This document shows, in pieces, positions 36,782-45,634 of a stretch of DNA of 64,000 nucleotides; within the stretch, counting starts at the first letter, position 1, and the number at the start of each line of letters is the position of its first letter. Made by a program: the position numbers and the translations under genes. Source of the stretch: Vagococcus coleopterorum. Lineage in GTDB: Bacteria > Bacillota > Bacilli > Lactobacillales > Vagococcaceae. The stretch covers positions 558,001 to 622,000 of the forward strand of contig NZ_CP049886.1 in assembly GCF_011303955.1 (NCBI RefSeq). The letters run 5' to 3'. The notes beneath the pieces were generated by a model that had not been told where the DNA came from, did no database searches, and saw only the letters and a list, made by a program, of their open reading frames with translations.

Positions 36782-38245
36782 ATGACGAAAAAAGTACGCG
36801 TGCGTTATGCACCAAGTCCAACGGGACATTTACATATTGGGAATGCCAGAACAGCATTGTTCAATTATTTATATGCAAAACACCATGATGGAGACTTCAT
36901 TATTCGTATTGAAGATACCGATTTAAAACGTAATATCGAAGGTGGCGAAAAAAGCCAATTAGAAAACCTTGCATGGTTAGGAATGGACTGGGCAGAAAGT
37001 CCTGAAAACCCAGGAAAATTTGGTCCTTACCGCCAATCAGAACGTAGTGATATCTACTTACCTCTGATTGAACAATTATTAGCTAGTAACTTAGCCTACA
37101 AATGCTATGCTACTGAAGAAGAACTTGAAGAGGTTCGTGAAGCTCAAAAAGCTCGTGGAGAAATGCCGCGTTATAACGGTATGTGCGCAAACCTAACGGC
37201 AGAAGAACAAGCTGCATATGAAGCAGAAGGTCGTGAACCAGTTGTTCGTTTCCGTGTTCCTCAAAATAAAGAATATAAATTTAACGATTTAGTTAAAGGT
37301 GATATCACCTTTGAATCATCAAGTGTGGGTGGCGACTTTGTTATCTTGAAACGTGATGGTATGCCAACATACAACTTTGCTGTAGCTGTAGATGATCACA
37401 TGATGGAAATCACTCACGTACTTCGTGGAGATGACCACATTGCTAATACACCTAAACAATTAATGATCTATGAAGCATTTGGTTGGGAAGCTCCAACATT
37501 TGGTCATATGACATTAATCATTAATAGTGAAACAGGCAAAAAATTATCAAAACGTGATGAAACAATTTTACAATTCATCGAACAGTACCGTGAATTGGGT
37601 TACTTGCCAGAAGCCATGTTCAACTTTATTGCTTTATTAGGTTGGTCACCGGTTGGAGAAGAAGAAATCTTCACTCCAGAACAAATTGTCGAAATGTTTG
37701 ATGCTGACCGATTAAGTAAATCACCTGCCGCATTTGATGGTAAAAAATTGGAATGGGTTAACAACCAATACATTAAAAATTTAGATTTAGAAGCATTTAC
37801 TGACATGTGCTTACCGTTCCTAGTAGAAGCTGGTCGCGTTGAAGCAAATCCAACGGCAGAAAAATTAGCGTGGGTTTCTAAGTTAGTAAGTTTATACCAA
37901 CCGCAAATGAGTTACGCAGCGGAAATCGTTGAGTTGTCTGAGTTATTCTTTGGCGAACATCCAGTTGCCGGGGAAGAAGCAAAAGAAGTTTTAGCTGGTG
38001 AAACAGTACCAACTGTTTTAGGGGCTTTTAAAGAACAAATTGCTGCTCTAGAAGAATTTGATGTACCGAATATTAAAGCAGCCATTAAAACTGTTCAAAA
38101 AGAGACAGGCGTAAAAGGAAAAAATTTATTTATGCCAATTCGTGTTGCTGTATCTGGCGAAATGCACGGACCTGAATTAGGTGATACAATCGTTTTATTA
38201 GGAAAAGAAAAAACAATTGATCATTTAACAAAAGCTTTATCATAA
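36782..38245 (+). CDS. gltX: glutamyl-tRNA synthetase
   Basis: A 487-residue class I synthetase. The HIGH motif appears as [14 protein letters not shown] near residue 10 and KMSKS as KLSKRD near 252. A typical C-terminal helical anticodon-binding region is present. In most Gram-positive bacteria this enzyme also glutamylates tRNA-Gln for later amidation (family knowledge). AGGAAG precedes the ATG 4 bases after the ispF stop. Codon use is strongly biased as in other highly expressed genes. Confidence 0.98.
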   Translation: MTKKVRVRYAPSPTGHLHIGNARTALFNYLYAKHHDGDFIIRIEDTDLKRNIEGGEKSQLENLAWLGMDWAESPENPGKFGPYRQSERSDIYLPLIEQLLASNLAYKCYATEEELEEVREAQKARGEMPRYNGMCANLTAEEQAAYEAEGREPVVRFRVPQNKEYKFNDLVKGDITFESSSVGGDFVILKRDGMPTYNFAVAVDDHMMEITHVLRGDDHIANTPKQLMIYEAFGWEAPTFGHMTLIINSETGKKLSKRDETILQFIEQYRELGYLPEAMFNFIALLGWSPVGEEEIFTPEQIVEMFDADRLSKSPAAFDGKKLEWVNNQYIKNLDLEAFTDMCLPFLVEAGRVEANPTAEKLAWVSKLVSLYQPQMSYAAEIVELSELFFGEHPVAGEEAKEVLAGETVPTVLGAFKEQIAALEEFDVPNIKAAIKTVQKETGVKGKNLFMPIRVAVSGEMHGPELGDTIVLLGKEKTIDHLTKALS

Positions 38246-38269
38246 AAACACGTTGAAAAGAAAAGTAAC

Positions 38270-38500
38270 AGATTGTAAGTCCACAGAGAGTCTACGCCTG
38301 CTGAAAGTAGATGACTAACGTCTGTTAAATGCCTCTTAGAGTGGTTTAGTCGAAACTTAGTAGACTAAAACGGTTTGTATCCGTTATGTACACCGAGGCT
38401 GATAGTTAACAAAACTATTAGTGAAGAAAAGTGGAACCACGTGAAAACGTCTTTTAGTTGATTTTATATCAATTGAAAGTCGTTTTTTATTTTGAAATCA
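38270..38500 (+). promoter_or_regulatory. T-box riboswitch (Cys) controlling cysS
   Basis: The T-box core GTGGAACCACG lies at 38431-38441. Stem I is closed by CCAC...GTGG (38281 and 38347 regions). The likely specifier TGC is at 38330-38332 in AAATGCCTCTTAGAG, fitting cysteine. A long terminator hairpin (about 17 pairs with mismatches, 38445-38483) followed by six T lies before cysS. No clear promoter is visible between gltX and the leader, so transcription may read in from gltX. Confidence 0.9.
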
Positions 38501-38516
38501 AAGGAGAAGAGTTAAG

Positions 38517-39929
38517 ATGATAAAAATTTATAATACCTTAACCCGTCAAAAAGAAGAGTTCGTACCGTTGGAGCCGGGAAAAATAAAAATGTATGTGTGT
38601 GGTCCGACAGTTTATAATTACATTCATATTGGGAATGCTCGTAGTACGATTGCGTTCGATACCATTCGTAAGTACTTTGAGTACCGTGGCTATGATGTAA
38701 ATTATGTTTCTAATTTTACCGATGTCGATGACAAAATTATTCGAACAGCAAAAGAAGAAAACGTCACGCCTAAAGAGTTAGCGGACCGTTTCATTGCTGC
38801 TTTTAAAGAAGATACAGGCGCTTTAAATGTTAAGCCAGCTTGCACTCATCCGCGTGTTATCGATCATATGACTGATATTATCGAGTTTGTTGAAGGGTTG
38901 ATTCGTTTAGGGTTTGCTTATGAATCTGCTGGCGACGTCTACTACCGAACTCGTAAATTTGATAAATATGGAGAATTGAGCGACCAATCAATTGATGAAT
39001 TGGAAGTTGGAGCAAGCAACCGAACAGGAGCTGAGCAAGATAAGAAAGAAGATCCGTTGGACTTTGCTTTGTGGAAATCAGCTAAGGACGATGAAGTATC
39101 GTGGGATTCGCCTTGGGGTAAAGGTCGTCCTGGTTGGCATATTGAATGTTCAGTTATGGCTACTAAGTTATTAGGCGATACTATTGATATTCATGGGGGA
39201 GGGCAAGATTTGTCTTTCCCGCATCATGAAAATGAAATAGCACAAAGTGAAGCGAAAACAGGTAAGACATTCGCGAACTACTGGATGCATAATGGTTATG
39301 TGACTGTGGGTGAAGATGGCGAAAAAATGAGCAAATCACTAGGTAACTTTGTGACGGCGCATGACTTTATTGCTGACGGTCAAGCAGAAAATGTCCGTTT
39401 TGCACTGGCGTCGACTCATTATCGCCGTCCGTTACCTTTTAATGAAGAAACACTAGTTGAGGCGGAAAATAATCGTCAAAAAATTCAAACAGCCTATGAT
39501 AACTTAAAGTTTAGGTTAGGAACAGATTCGGTTTCTGACAGTATTGAAAATGATCATTTATCTAAATTAAAAGAGTTTGAAGAGAAATTCCAATTGGAAA
39601 TGGACGACGATTTTAATGTGGCTAATGGATTGACTGTTATTTATGAGTTCGTTAAATGGGTCAATCAATATAACACCAAAAAAGAAGTCTCTCGAGAAGT
39701 GGTGACAGAGAGTTTAGAATTACTAACAAGATTGATGACAATATTTGGTGTTATTTTGGAAAAAGAAAACGAGTTACTTGATGAAACAATTGATCAACTT
39801 TTAGTTGAACGTGATCAAGCTCGTGTGGACCGTAATTTTGCACGTAGTGATGAAATTCGTGACTTATTAAAAGACCAAGGGATTATTTTAGAGGATACCG
39901 CCCAAGGAACAAGATGGAGAAGAAGTTAA
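38517..39929 (+). CDS. cysS: cysteinyl-tRNA synthetase
   Basis: A 470-residue class I synthetase. [15 protein letters not shown] contains the zinc Cys and HIGH-type motif. WHIECS and HHENE supply the other zinc ligands, and KMSKSLGNF near residue 268 is the KMSKS loop. AAAGGAGAAG precedes the ATG. It is controlled by the Cys T-box. cysE, which lies between gltX and cysS in many Firmicutes, is absent. Its stop overlaps the mrnC start (TAATG). Confidence 0.98.
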   Translation: MIKIYNTLTRQKEEFVPLEPGKIKMYVCGPTVYNYIHIGNARSTIAFDTIRKYFEYRGYDVNYVSNFTDVDDKIIRTAKEENVTPKELADRFIAAFKEDTGALNVKPACTHPRVIDHMTDIIEFVEGLIRLGFAYESAGDVYYRTRKFDKYGELSDQSIDELEVGASNRTGAEQDKKEDPLDFALWKSAKDDEVSWDSPWGKGRPGWHIECSVMATKLLGDTIDIHGGGQDLSFPHHENEIAQSEAKTGKTFANYWMHNGYVTVGEDGEKMSKSLGNFVTAHDFIADGQAENVRFALASTHYRRPLPFNEETLVEAENNRQKIQTAYDNLKFRLGTDSVSDSIENDHLSKLKEFEEKFQLEMDDDFNVANGLTVIYEFVKWVNQYNTKKEVSREVVTESLELLTRLMTIFGVILEKENELLDETIDQLLVERDQARVDRNFARSDEIRDLLKDQGIILEDTAQGTRWRRS

Positions 39930-40336
39930 TGACAAAAAATGAAGATTATACTTTAATTAATGGCTTAGCGTTAGCGTATGTAGGCGATGCGATATATGAA
40001 ATCTATATTCGTGATTTTTTGATTCGACAAGGCTTAACGAAACCGAATATGTTACATAAAACAGCGACTAAATATGTTTCTGCTAAATCGCAAGCTTATT
40101 TGATGAAGTTGATGTTAGAAGAAGAATTATTATCTGAAGAAGAATTATTAATGTATAAACGGGGACGCAATGCGAAAAGTCATACGTCAGCTAAAAATGC
40201 TGACGTTACGACATACCGTATTTCAACCGGATTTGAAGCGTTGTTTGGATACTTACATTTAACTGATAAAAAAGTACGAATAGAAGAGTTAGTATATTGG
40301 TGTATTGAAAAGGTGGGTGAAAAAGAGAATGGCTAA
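39929..40336 (+). CDS. mrnC: mini-ribonuclease III
   Basis: A 135-residue RNase III-like protein lacking the dsRNA-binding domain; in B. subtilis it matures 23S r[22 protein letters not shown] carries the conserved acidic catalytic Asp. [17 protein letters not shown] and [13 protein letters not shown] are further family blocks. The ATG at 39929 overlaps the cysS stop and follows GGAGAAGAAG; an in-frame ATG at 39914 is the alternative. It overlaps rlmB by 8 bases. Confidence 0.95.
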   Translation: MTKNEDYTLINGLALAYVGDAIYEIYIRDFLIRQGLTKPNMLHKTATKYVSAKSQAYLMKLMLEEELLSEEELLMYKRGRNAKSHTSAKNADVTTYRISTGFEALFGYLHLTDKKVRIEELVYWCIEKVGEKENG

Positions 40337-41174
40337 AGAGTTTAAAGGGAATAATAAAGGAAAAAGAAATAAATTTAATGATAAAGGATTTAGTAAATCG
40401 TCTAAACGTCCTCAAGTAGAAGATTTATCGGCTGGGTCAACGGAAGAAGTTGATTTTGTTTATGGCAAACATGCTGTAGTTGAGTCATTAAAAAACAAAC
40501 GTGGTAATAAATTGTTTTTACAGGAAGATTTAAAAGGTGCTAACGCCCAAGAATTAAAAGAATTAGCAGCTGAATACTCAGTGCCAGTTTCTTGGGCACC
40601 GAAAGTTAAGTTGGATAAATTAACTGATGGGGCAGTCCATCAAGGGATTGTTATGGGAATTACTCCTTTTGAATATCTGAGTGTTGAAGAATTAATCGAA
40701 CAGGCTAAGAGCAAGAAGGAAGAACCATTCTTCTTAGTCTTAGATGGGATCGAAGACCCTCATAACTTTGGTTCGATTTTAAGAACAGCTGATGCGACAG
40801 GTGTAGATGGTGTGATTATTCCAAAGCATCGTGCTGTAGGGATAACTTCAGTTGTAACGAAAACGTCAACGGGAGCAGTTGAGCACATTCCAGTAGCACG
40901 TGCTACAAATCTTAAGCAAGGGTTAGTGACATTGAAAGAAAATGGGTTTTGGATATTTGGAACGGATATGTCAGGCACAGATTATCGCCAATGGAATACA
41001 GCTGGATCAATTGCCTTAATTATCGGGAATGAAGGAAAAGGTATGTCGCCTGGTTTGAAAAAAGATGTTGATGAAATGTTATCAATTCCGATGAGTGGTC
41101 ATGTTCAAAGCTTAAATGCGAGTGTTGCAGCTGGCCTTTTGATGTATGAAGTTTTTCGTAATAGAACAAAATAA
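40329..41174 (+). CDS. rlmB: 23S rRNA (guanosine-2'-O-)-methyltransferase
   Basis: A 281-residue SpoU/TrmH-family methyltransferase. A basic N-terminal tail ([13 protein letters not shown]) is followed by the substrate-binding domain ([13 protein letters not shown]) and the SPOUT domain with [29 protein letters not shown] and [14 protein letters not shown]. It methylates G2251 of 23S rRNA by homology. The start at 40329 lies inside the mrnC end with an ATGGCTAA overlap; GGTGGGTGA is the ribosome site. Confidence 0.96.
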   Translation: MAKEFKGNNKGKRNKFNDKGFSKSSKRPQVEDLSAGSTEEVDFVYGKHAVVESLKNKRGNKLFLQEDLKGANAQELKELAAEYSVPVSWAPKVKLDKLTDGAVHQGIVMGITPFEYLSVEELIEQAKSKKEEPFFLVLDGIEDPHNFGSILRTADATGVDGVIIPKHRAVGITSVVTKTSTGAVEHIPVARATNLKQGLVTLKENGFWIFGTDMSGTDYRQWNTAGSIALIIGNEGKGMSPGLKKDVDEMLSIPMSGHVQSLNASVAAGLLMYEVFRNRTK

Positions 41175-41181
41175 TAGATAG

Positions 41182-41210
41182 AAAACAACAGCGAAAGCTG
41201 TTGTTTTTTT
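41182..41210 (+). terminator. terminator of the cysS-mrnC-rlmB operon
   Basis: AAAACAACAGC pairs with GCTGTTGTTTT around a GAAA tetraloop, followed by T7. Confidence 0.93.
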
Positions 41211-41306
41211 GTTTTGAATAAGAGTTCTCTTTTAATTTTGGCATTTAGGGCGTACACTCCAGGTACCAAGGCCGATGGTAAAGATATTTGTATAGGAGGA
41301 ATTTCT

Positions 41307-41873
41307 ATGAATTTGGATGAGTTAATCGTTGCATCTCAATCTGGAAGCTCTGAGGCGTTTTTAACGCTCCGTCAAAAATATCAACCTGTCATTTACAAAA
41401 TGCAAAAGTCATATCATTTAAAAGATTTAGAGCGAGAAGATTGGTTGCAAGAAGGTGACTTAGTGCTATATCAGTCAATAAAAAATTATAAGAAAGAAAA
41501 AGGGTTAACGTTAGGATGCTTTTTTAGAATGAATTTCGAAAGACACATCTTCAGTTTGTTGCGGAAACAAGGTGCTTTAAAACGAAAAGCGTGGGTGGAA
41601 AGTTTATCTTTTGAACAACAGTTTGAAAAACAAGGTGATTTCTTTTTGTTATCAGAGAGGGAGTTGAGCTATCAATTTACAACGCCAATTGCTGCGAAAG
41701 AACAAATAGTTGAGATTGTTTACCGCATGTCGAAGTTTGAAAAAGCCGTGCTATATTACTATCTTTTAAATAAATCAGAGAGTGAAACAGCTACTGCATT
41801 AGATTGTTCAGATGCAAAGGTTCATAATGGAATGGATCGGATAAAAAAGAAATGCAAAATGATAATGCCTTAA
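41307..41873 (+). CDS. sigma-70 family RNA polymerase sigma factor (SigH/ComX-like)
   Basis: A 188-residue alternative sigma factor. Region 2 is visible in residues about 10-95 (SGSSEAFLTLRQKYQPVIY, REDWLQEGDLVLYQSIKNY, LGCFFRMNFERHI). A region 4 helix-turn-helix lies near the C-terminus (SESETATALDCSDAKVHNG). Its position after rlmB matches sigH in Bacillus and the SigH/ComX-like gene of enterococci and lactobacilli. It may control competence-type genes (inference). The ATG at 41307 is preceded by TAGGAGGAA. No anti-sigma gene is adjacent. Confidence 0.85.
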   Translation: MNLDELIVASQSGSSEAFLTLRQKYQPVIYKMQKSYHLKDLEREDWLQEGDLVLYQSIKNYKKEKGLTLGCFFRMNFERHIFSLLRKQGALKRKAWVESLSFEQQFEKQGDFFLLSERELSYQFTTPIAAKEQIVEIVYRMSKFEKAVLYYYLLNKSESETATALDCSDAKVHNGMDRIKKKCKMIMP

Positions 41874-41932
41874 AAAGCAGACCGTTTGGAGGTTGGGAAA
41901 GTAGCGGTTTCAAAGCTGAAATCGTGAAAGCC

Positions 41933-41961
41933 TTTACTTTTTCGCTCAAATATGGTACAAT
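41933..41961 (+). promoter_or_regulatory. promoter of veg
   Basis: TTTACT (41933-41938), 17-base spacer ending in TGG (extended -10), TACAAT (41956-41961), 21 bases before the start codon. Confidence 0.7.
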
Positions 41962-41982
41962 TTCTGTTAAGAGGTGAATTGG

Positions 41983-42216
41983 ATGCCAACAACATTAGCT
42001 ACAATAAAAAAAGAGATGGAAAGTCGGATTGGGAGTAAAATCACTCTAGTTGCTCAAACTGGAAGGAAGCGCCAAACACGACATTCAGGAACGTTAACTG
42101 AGACGTATCCAGCAGTTTTTATTGTCGATTTAGATCAAGATGATAAATCTTGTGAGAGGGTATCCTATAGTTACACTGATATCTTGACACAAACGGTTGA
42201 AATTGAGTTTATTTAA
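41983..42216 (+). CDS. veg: Veg family protein (DUF1021)
   Basis: A 77-residue protein matching the Veg family: LATIKKEMESRIGSKITLVA at the N-terminus, then GTLTETYPAVFIVDLD and RVSYSYTDILTQTVEI. B. subtilis Veg (about 86 residues) stimulates biofilm genes; the function in cocci is not known to me. The ATG at 41983 follows AAGAGGTGA; a GTG at 41974 in the same frame overlaps that site. It has a short 5' leader and its own promoter. Confidence 0.9.
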   Translation: MPTTLATIKKEMESRIGSKITLVAQTGRKRQTRHSGTLTETYPAVFIVDLDQDDKSCERVSYSYTDILTQTVEIEFI

Positions 42217-42218
42217 GT

Positions 42219-42244
42219 AAAAGCCTGTGAGGGCTTTTTTCTTT
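42219..42244 (+). terminator. terminator of veg
   Basis: AAAAGCC pairs with GGCTTTT around TGTGAG, followed by a T-run. Confidence 0.75.
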
Positions 42245-42259
42245 TGGAAAGAGGTATAG

Positions 42260-42706
42260 ATGAAAATATTAATTGACGGAGATGCGTGTCCTGTAAAAAA
42301 TGAAATTTATGAATTAGCGGAAAAATATGAGTTGAAAGTTATGTTGGTAACAAGTGTTTCACATTATTCGGTGACAGCATTGCCAGAATTTGTTTCAACA
42401 GTTTATGTTGATGAGGGAGCAGATTCTGCAGATTATCGTATTGTAAAGCTAACTGAAGCAGGTGATATCGTAGTGACACAAGATTATGGACTTGCATCAT
42501 TAGTTCTTGGGAAAAGAGCAGTTGTCTTGCATCATTTAGGAAAAGAATATACAACGGTAACAATTGATTTAATGTTAGAAAGTCGGCATCACAACGCAAA
42601 GGTTAGAAAAAGTGGTGGTCGGACAAAAGGTCCTAAAAAGCTGACGGCAGATGACCGTCAACACTTTTCTGAAAAGTTAGAGGATATAATAAAAAGACAG
42701 CTCTAG
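42260..42706 (+). CDS. YaiI/YqxD family protein (DUF188, PIN-like)
   Basis: A 148-residue protein of the UPF0178/DUF188 family. ILIDGDACPVKNEIYELA at the N-terminus and DYRIVKLTEAGDIVVTQDYGLA contain the conserved acidic residues of a PIN-like fold; SGGRTKGPKKLTADDRQ is the C-terminal signature. It may be a nuclease, but activity has not been established to my knowledge. AAAGAGGTA precedes the ATG. The downstream terminator overlaps the last codons. Confidence 0.92.
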   Translation: MKILIDGDACPVKNEIYELAEKYELKVMLVTSVSHYSVTALPEFVSTVYVDEGADSADYRIVKLTEAGDIVVTQDYGLASLVLGKRAVVLHHLGKEYTTVTIDLMLESRHHNAKVRKSGGRTKGPKKLTADDRQHFSEKLEDIIKRQL

Positions 42707-42720
42707 AGCTGTCTTTTTTA
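42691..42720. terminator. bidirectional terminator between the DUF188 and sortase genes
   Basis: Perfect palindrome AAAAAGACAGCTC / GAGCTGTCTTTTT with a two-base centre. It overlaps the 3' end of the DUF188 gene and abuts the sortase stop. Confidence 0.9.
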
Positions 42721-43450
42721 GTAAGTATTTTTATCTAAGTTAAAGGCTTTAATCATTTTTTTAGAAGCTTTTTTATTAGATACTTTCTCTTTAAAAGTCG
42801 CCTGCACAATTAAACGTTGATTTCCTGTTTCATCACAAGTGACTAATGTTAATTGCGTCTTATCTGGTTGATCTTCGATGAGATCAACACGAGTAGGTTC
42901 GACATATTCTTTATAATCAATTTCATATTCGTAAATATATTCAAGGTCAGTTAAATAAATTACTTGACCTAATTCAACTTTAGTTAATGGTCCGAATAAT
43001 AAGTCAGCTTCTAACATATGATGGCTAGCCAAAGCGTAATTTCCTTCTCCCATTTTTTGCTCAGGTTTCATTGTGCCAGCGCCAACGATCAAGGAATAAT
43101 TAGAAACACCTTTAAAAATAGGTAGATTTAATTTTACATCAGGAACAGCAATGCCACCTAAGACGTAAAGCTGATCTTGATAGAGTTTAGACTTCACAAC
43201 GCTTTGAAAGTCTAATGATTTCACGGCATCAAAATCAAAAGTAGCATCTTTCCCTTGGTTATTTTTGATAGCATCTAAATTGGTATTAGCAACATTATAT
43301 TGAGTAGTCATGTTTTTGACAATCCAATTTTTGATAGGCCCGTTGAAGACTAAAACTAAGCCGATAAGCAATAAAAGTGTCAGTAAAAGGTTGCTAAACC
43401 AGCTTCCTTTTTTTTTTGTTTTTTAAATGTTTTTGAGATCTTGATGACAT
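42718..43450 (-). CDS. srtA: class A sortase with N-terminal frameshift at an A10 run
   Basis: The catalytic frame is open from about 43404 down to 42718. It shows a membrane segment (LLLTLLLLIGLVLVF), the catalytic His in ALASHHML, the TLVTC active-site Cys and the Arg in NQRLIV, so the enzyme core is intact. It would anchor LPxTG proteins to the wall. The only ATG with a ribosome site (AAAAGGAG) is at 43450. Its frame runs MSSRSQKHLKNKKK and stops at 43396-43394 because of a run of ten A (43417-43408). With nine A the two parts join into a normal 243-residue sortase. A TTG at 43371 in the catalytic frame has no ribosome site and would cut the anchor. Confidence 0.85.
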
Positions 43451-43483
43451 TAAAAGAGCTCCTTTTCATTGTTTAATACAGTC

Positions 43484-43511
43484 ATATTAACATAAAAAAA
43501 GCTGATTTCAA
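43484..43511 (-). promoter_or_regulatory. promoter of the sortase gene
   Basis: Minus strand: TTGAAA (43511-43506), 16-base spacer ending in TGT (extended -10), TAATAT (43489-43484). Confidence 0.6.
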
Positions 43512-43590
43512 AAAAAGAGAATTCTTTACGTGTGAAATGTTACAAACGTATGTCTTGAAAATCCAAAATAAGGTCAGAATGTAATCTAAT

Positions 43591-43619
43591 TTTAAATTTA
43601 CAGCCCCCAATTTTATAAC
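43591..43619 (+). promoter_or_regulatory. candidate promoter of the unknown gene at 43668
   Basis: TTTAAA (43591-43596), 17-base spacer, TATAAC (43614-43619). A second -10-like TAGAAT lies just downstream. Confidence 0.4.
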
Positions 43620-43667
43620 AAAATGATGTAGAATAGATTGTATGATGTTGTGGAAGGAGGAAAGTTT

Positions 43668-44447
43668 ATGTCAGCAGATTTTATATACCTACATTTAGAT
43701 ACGATTAGCAATTCGCTATTTGCTCGTGGTTTGTCAGTTGAAGACTTTTCTTCTTCCTTACCGGAAGTACCTGCGCAAATATTATTATTGGACGCAAACG
43801 AAACCGAAGGGGAATACGAACCTCATACTGGGTTGCGCGTGATACGTGGGAAAACGGAAGTAACACGCTATTTTTTCCAAAAATCAAAACAACGTGATGC
43901 TCAAATGAAATGGTTAGATTTTAAAGATGTTGATTTGTTGCAACAGTTAACTTCTATGGAAATTGCTGAATTGTTGTATTTTGGACATATGATGACGCAA
44001 TTAAGGTCGCCTTTCTTCTATAAACTACAAAATAAATATGTTTATTTTGAAAAACCAGGCGATATTACAAAAGTTTATTACCGTCATATGGAAGATTTTT
44101 ATCGTTTAATGAGTCATAAAATTACCAATGTGGTTTACAATAAAGTGAATCGTCGTAAAAGTTTGTTTAAAGCTTCTTCTGAGGTGTCACCGATTGATCC
44201 AGAAGCAATGAAAGCGATGAAACTTGCCTTTCAAGAAGGTGTTATTTTTGATACTCGTCAAACATATTTGATTGATGATTTGTATCGTATTCCTTTATAT
44301 GTAGGTGATGATCGAGTGAAAGCTATTGCCCCTCGACATTTAAAAGAAGAAAACCGAGTAGGGGAAATTATTTATAACTTTGCTGAAGATAGTTGGCAAA
44401 TCGATATTTTGGACCCATGGTTAGCAACTAAAATAAAACAAGCCTAG
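43668..44447 (+). CDS. conserved-looking protein of unknown function
   Basis: A 259-residue soluble protein that I do not recognise. There is no signal peptide, no clear membrane span and no known catalytic motif. It is rich in aromatic and charged residues (YYRHMEDFYRLMSHK, QTYLIDDLYRIPLYVGDD). The repeated Tyr/Phe pattern and C-terminal IIYNFAEDSWQIDILDPW suggest a compact globular fold. The ATG at 43668 follows GGAAGGAGGAAAG; an in-frame TTG-type start upstream has no site. It has its own promoter and terminator, so it is monocistronic. Base and codon use resemble the neighbours. Confidence 0.8.
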   Translation: MSADFIYLHLDTISNSLFARGLSVEDFSSSLPEVPAQILLLDANETEGEYEPHTGLRVIRGKTEVTRYFFQKSKQRDAQMKWLDFKDVDLLQQLTSMEIAELLYFGHMMTQLRSPFFYKLQNKYVYFEKPGDITKVYYRHMEDFYRLMSHKITNVVYNKVNRRKSLFKASSEVSPIDPEAMKAMKLAFQEGVIFDTRQTYLIDDLYRIPLYVGDDRVKAIAPRHLKEENRVGEIIYNFAEDSWQIDILDPWLATKIKQA

Positions 44448-44468
44448 GATGACTTAGGCTTTTTTTTA
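44441..44468 (+). terminator. terminator after the unknown gene
   Basis: AGCCTAGG pairs with CTTAGGCT (one G-T) around ATGA, followed by T8. It overlaps the stop codon. Confidence 0.82.
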
Positions 44469-44479
44469 TTTCATAAAAT

Positions 44480-44488
44480 TGGTATACT
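44480..44488 (+). promoter_or_regulatory. extended -10 promoter of ddl
   Basis: TGG followed by TATACT (44483-44488), 36 bases before the ddl ATG. The -35 position holds only T-rich terminator sequence. Confidence 0.5.
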
Positions 44489-44524
44489 ATAGGCTAAGAT
44501 ATTTATCTTGAGGAGGAAACACAG

Positions 44525-45574
44525 ATGAAAATTATCGCTTTATACGGTGGAAAAAGCGCAGAACATGACATTTCAGTTCTTTCAACGTTTTCGATGTTAA
44601 AATCTTTTTATTATGATTATTATAATGTGCAATTGGTTTATATTTCTAAATCAGGTGAATGGTTCAAGGGACCGTTACTGACAGCAGCGCCAGCGACACA
44701 AGAGGAATTGTATTTAACAGCAGAGACAGGGGAACTAATTCCAACGGGAGCTATTAAAGAAGAGGATGCCATTGTTTTCCCAATCTTACATGGACCGAAT
44801 GGTGAAGATGGTACAATTCAAGGATTACTTGAAGTTTTAGATATGCCGTATGTTGGGGCGGGAGTCTTAGCTAGTGCGTGTGGAATGGATAAAATTATGA
44901 GTAAGTATATCTTGCAACAGCAAGATATCCCACAAGTGCCCTATGCACCGGTATCTAAAATGTTGTGGCAAGAAAATGCTGAAGCTGTTTTTGAACAGTG
45001 TGAAGGAACATTGGTGTACCCGATGTTTGTTAAACCAGCTAATATGGGTTCAAGTGTGGGTGTTAGTAAAGCAACGAACCGCGAAGAATTAGCAGCAGCT
45101 ATTCAAGAAGCCTTTAAATATGACCAACGAGTAGTGGTTGAACAAGGAATTGAAGCACGTGAAATTGAGATTGCTGTTTTAGGTAACGAAGAAGTCCGTA
45201 CAACATTAGCTGGTGAAGTTGTTAAAACGGTTGATTTCTATGACTACGAATCTAAATATTTAGATAATAGTGCAACGTTACAAATTCCAGCAGATATTCC
45301 AGCAGAAGTTCATGAGAAAGCTCGTGAATATGCTAAAAAAGCTTATTTAGCATTTGATGGTAGTGGATTGACAAGATGTGATTTCTTCTTAACAAGTAAC
45401 AATGATTTATTCTTAAATGAAGTGAACACTATGCCAGGTTTCACACCGTTTAGTATGTACCCCTTGCTATGGGAAAACATGGGAATTAAATATGGTGATT
45501 TGATTGAAGAATTAATTCAACTTGGTTTAATGAGACACAAACAACGCGCTAACTTATCGCTAGATCACGCGTAA
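44525..45574 (+). CDS. ddl: D-alanine--D-alanine ligase
   Basis: A 349-residue ATP-grasp ligase making D-Ala-D-Ala for the wall precursor. It has YGGKSAEHDIS at the N-terminus, LHGPNGEDGTIQG near residue 88, MFVKPANMGSSVGVSKA near 170 and the omega-loop region VDFYDYESKYLDN near 236. DFFLTSNNDLFLNEVNTMPGF supplies the metal-binding Glu and Asn. The Tyr in FYDYE fits a D-Ala-D-Ala enzyme rather than a D-Ala-D-lactate ligase, so vancomycin susceptibility at this locus is expected (inference). TGAGGAGGAAA precedes the ATG. murF follows. Confidence 0.96.
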   Translation: MKIIALYGGKSAEHDISVLSTFSMLKSFYYDYYNVQLVYISKSGEWFKGPLLTAAPATQEELYLTAETGELIPTGAIKEEDAIVFPILHGPNGEDGTIQGLLEVLDMPYVGAGVLASACGMDKIMSKYILQQQDIPQVPYAPVSKMLWQENAEAVFEQCEGTLVYPMFVKPANMGSSVGVSKATNREELAAAIQEAFKYDQRVVVEQGIEAREIEIAVLGNEEVRTTLAGEVVKTVDFYDYESKYLDNSATLQIPADIPAEVHEKAREYAKKAYLAFDGSGLTRCDFFLTSNNDLFLNEVNTMPGFTPFSMYPLLWENMGIKYGDLIEELIQLGLMRHKQRANLSLDHA

Positions 45575-45582
45575 ATACTGAC

Positions 45583-45616
45583 AGAAGCTGAGCTTTCGAG
45601 TTCGGCTTTTCTTTTA
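45583..45616 (+). terminator. terminator or attenuator between ddl and murF
   Basis: AAGCTGAGCT pairs with AGTTCGGCTTT (G-T wobbles) around TTCG, followed by TTCTTTT. murF starts within 20 bases, so it may act as partial readthrough. Confidence 0.65.
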
Positions 45617-45634
45617 TAAAGGATGGTAGACAAA

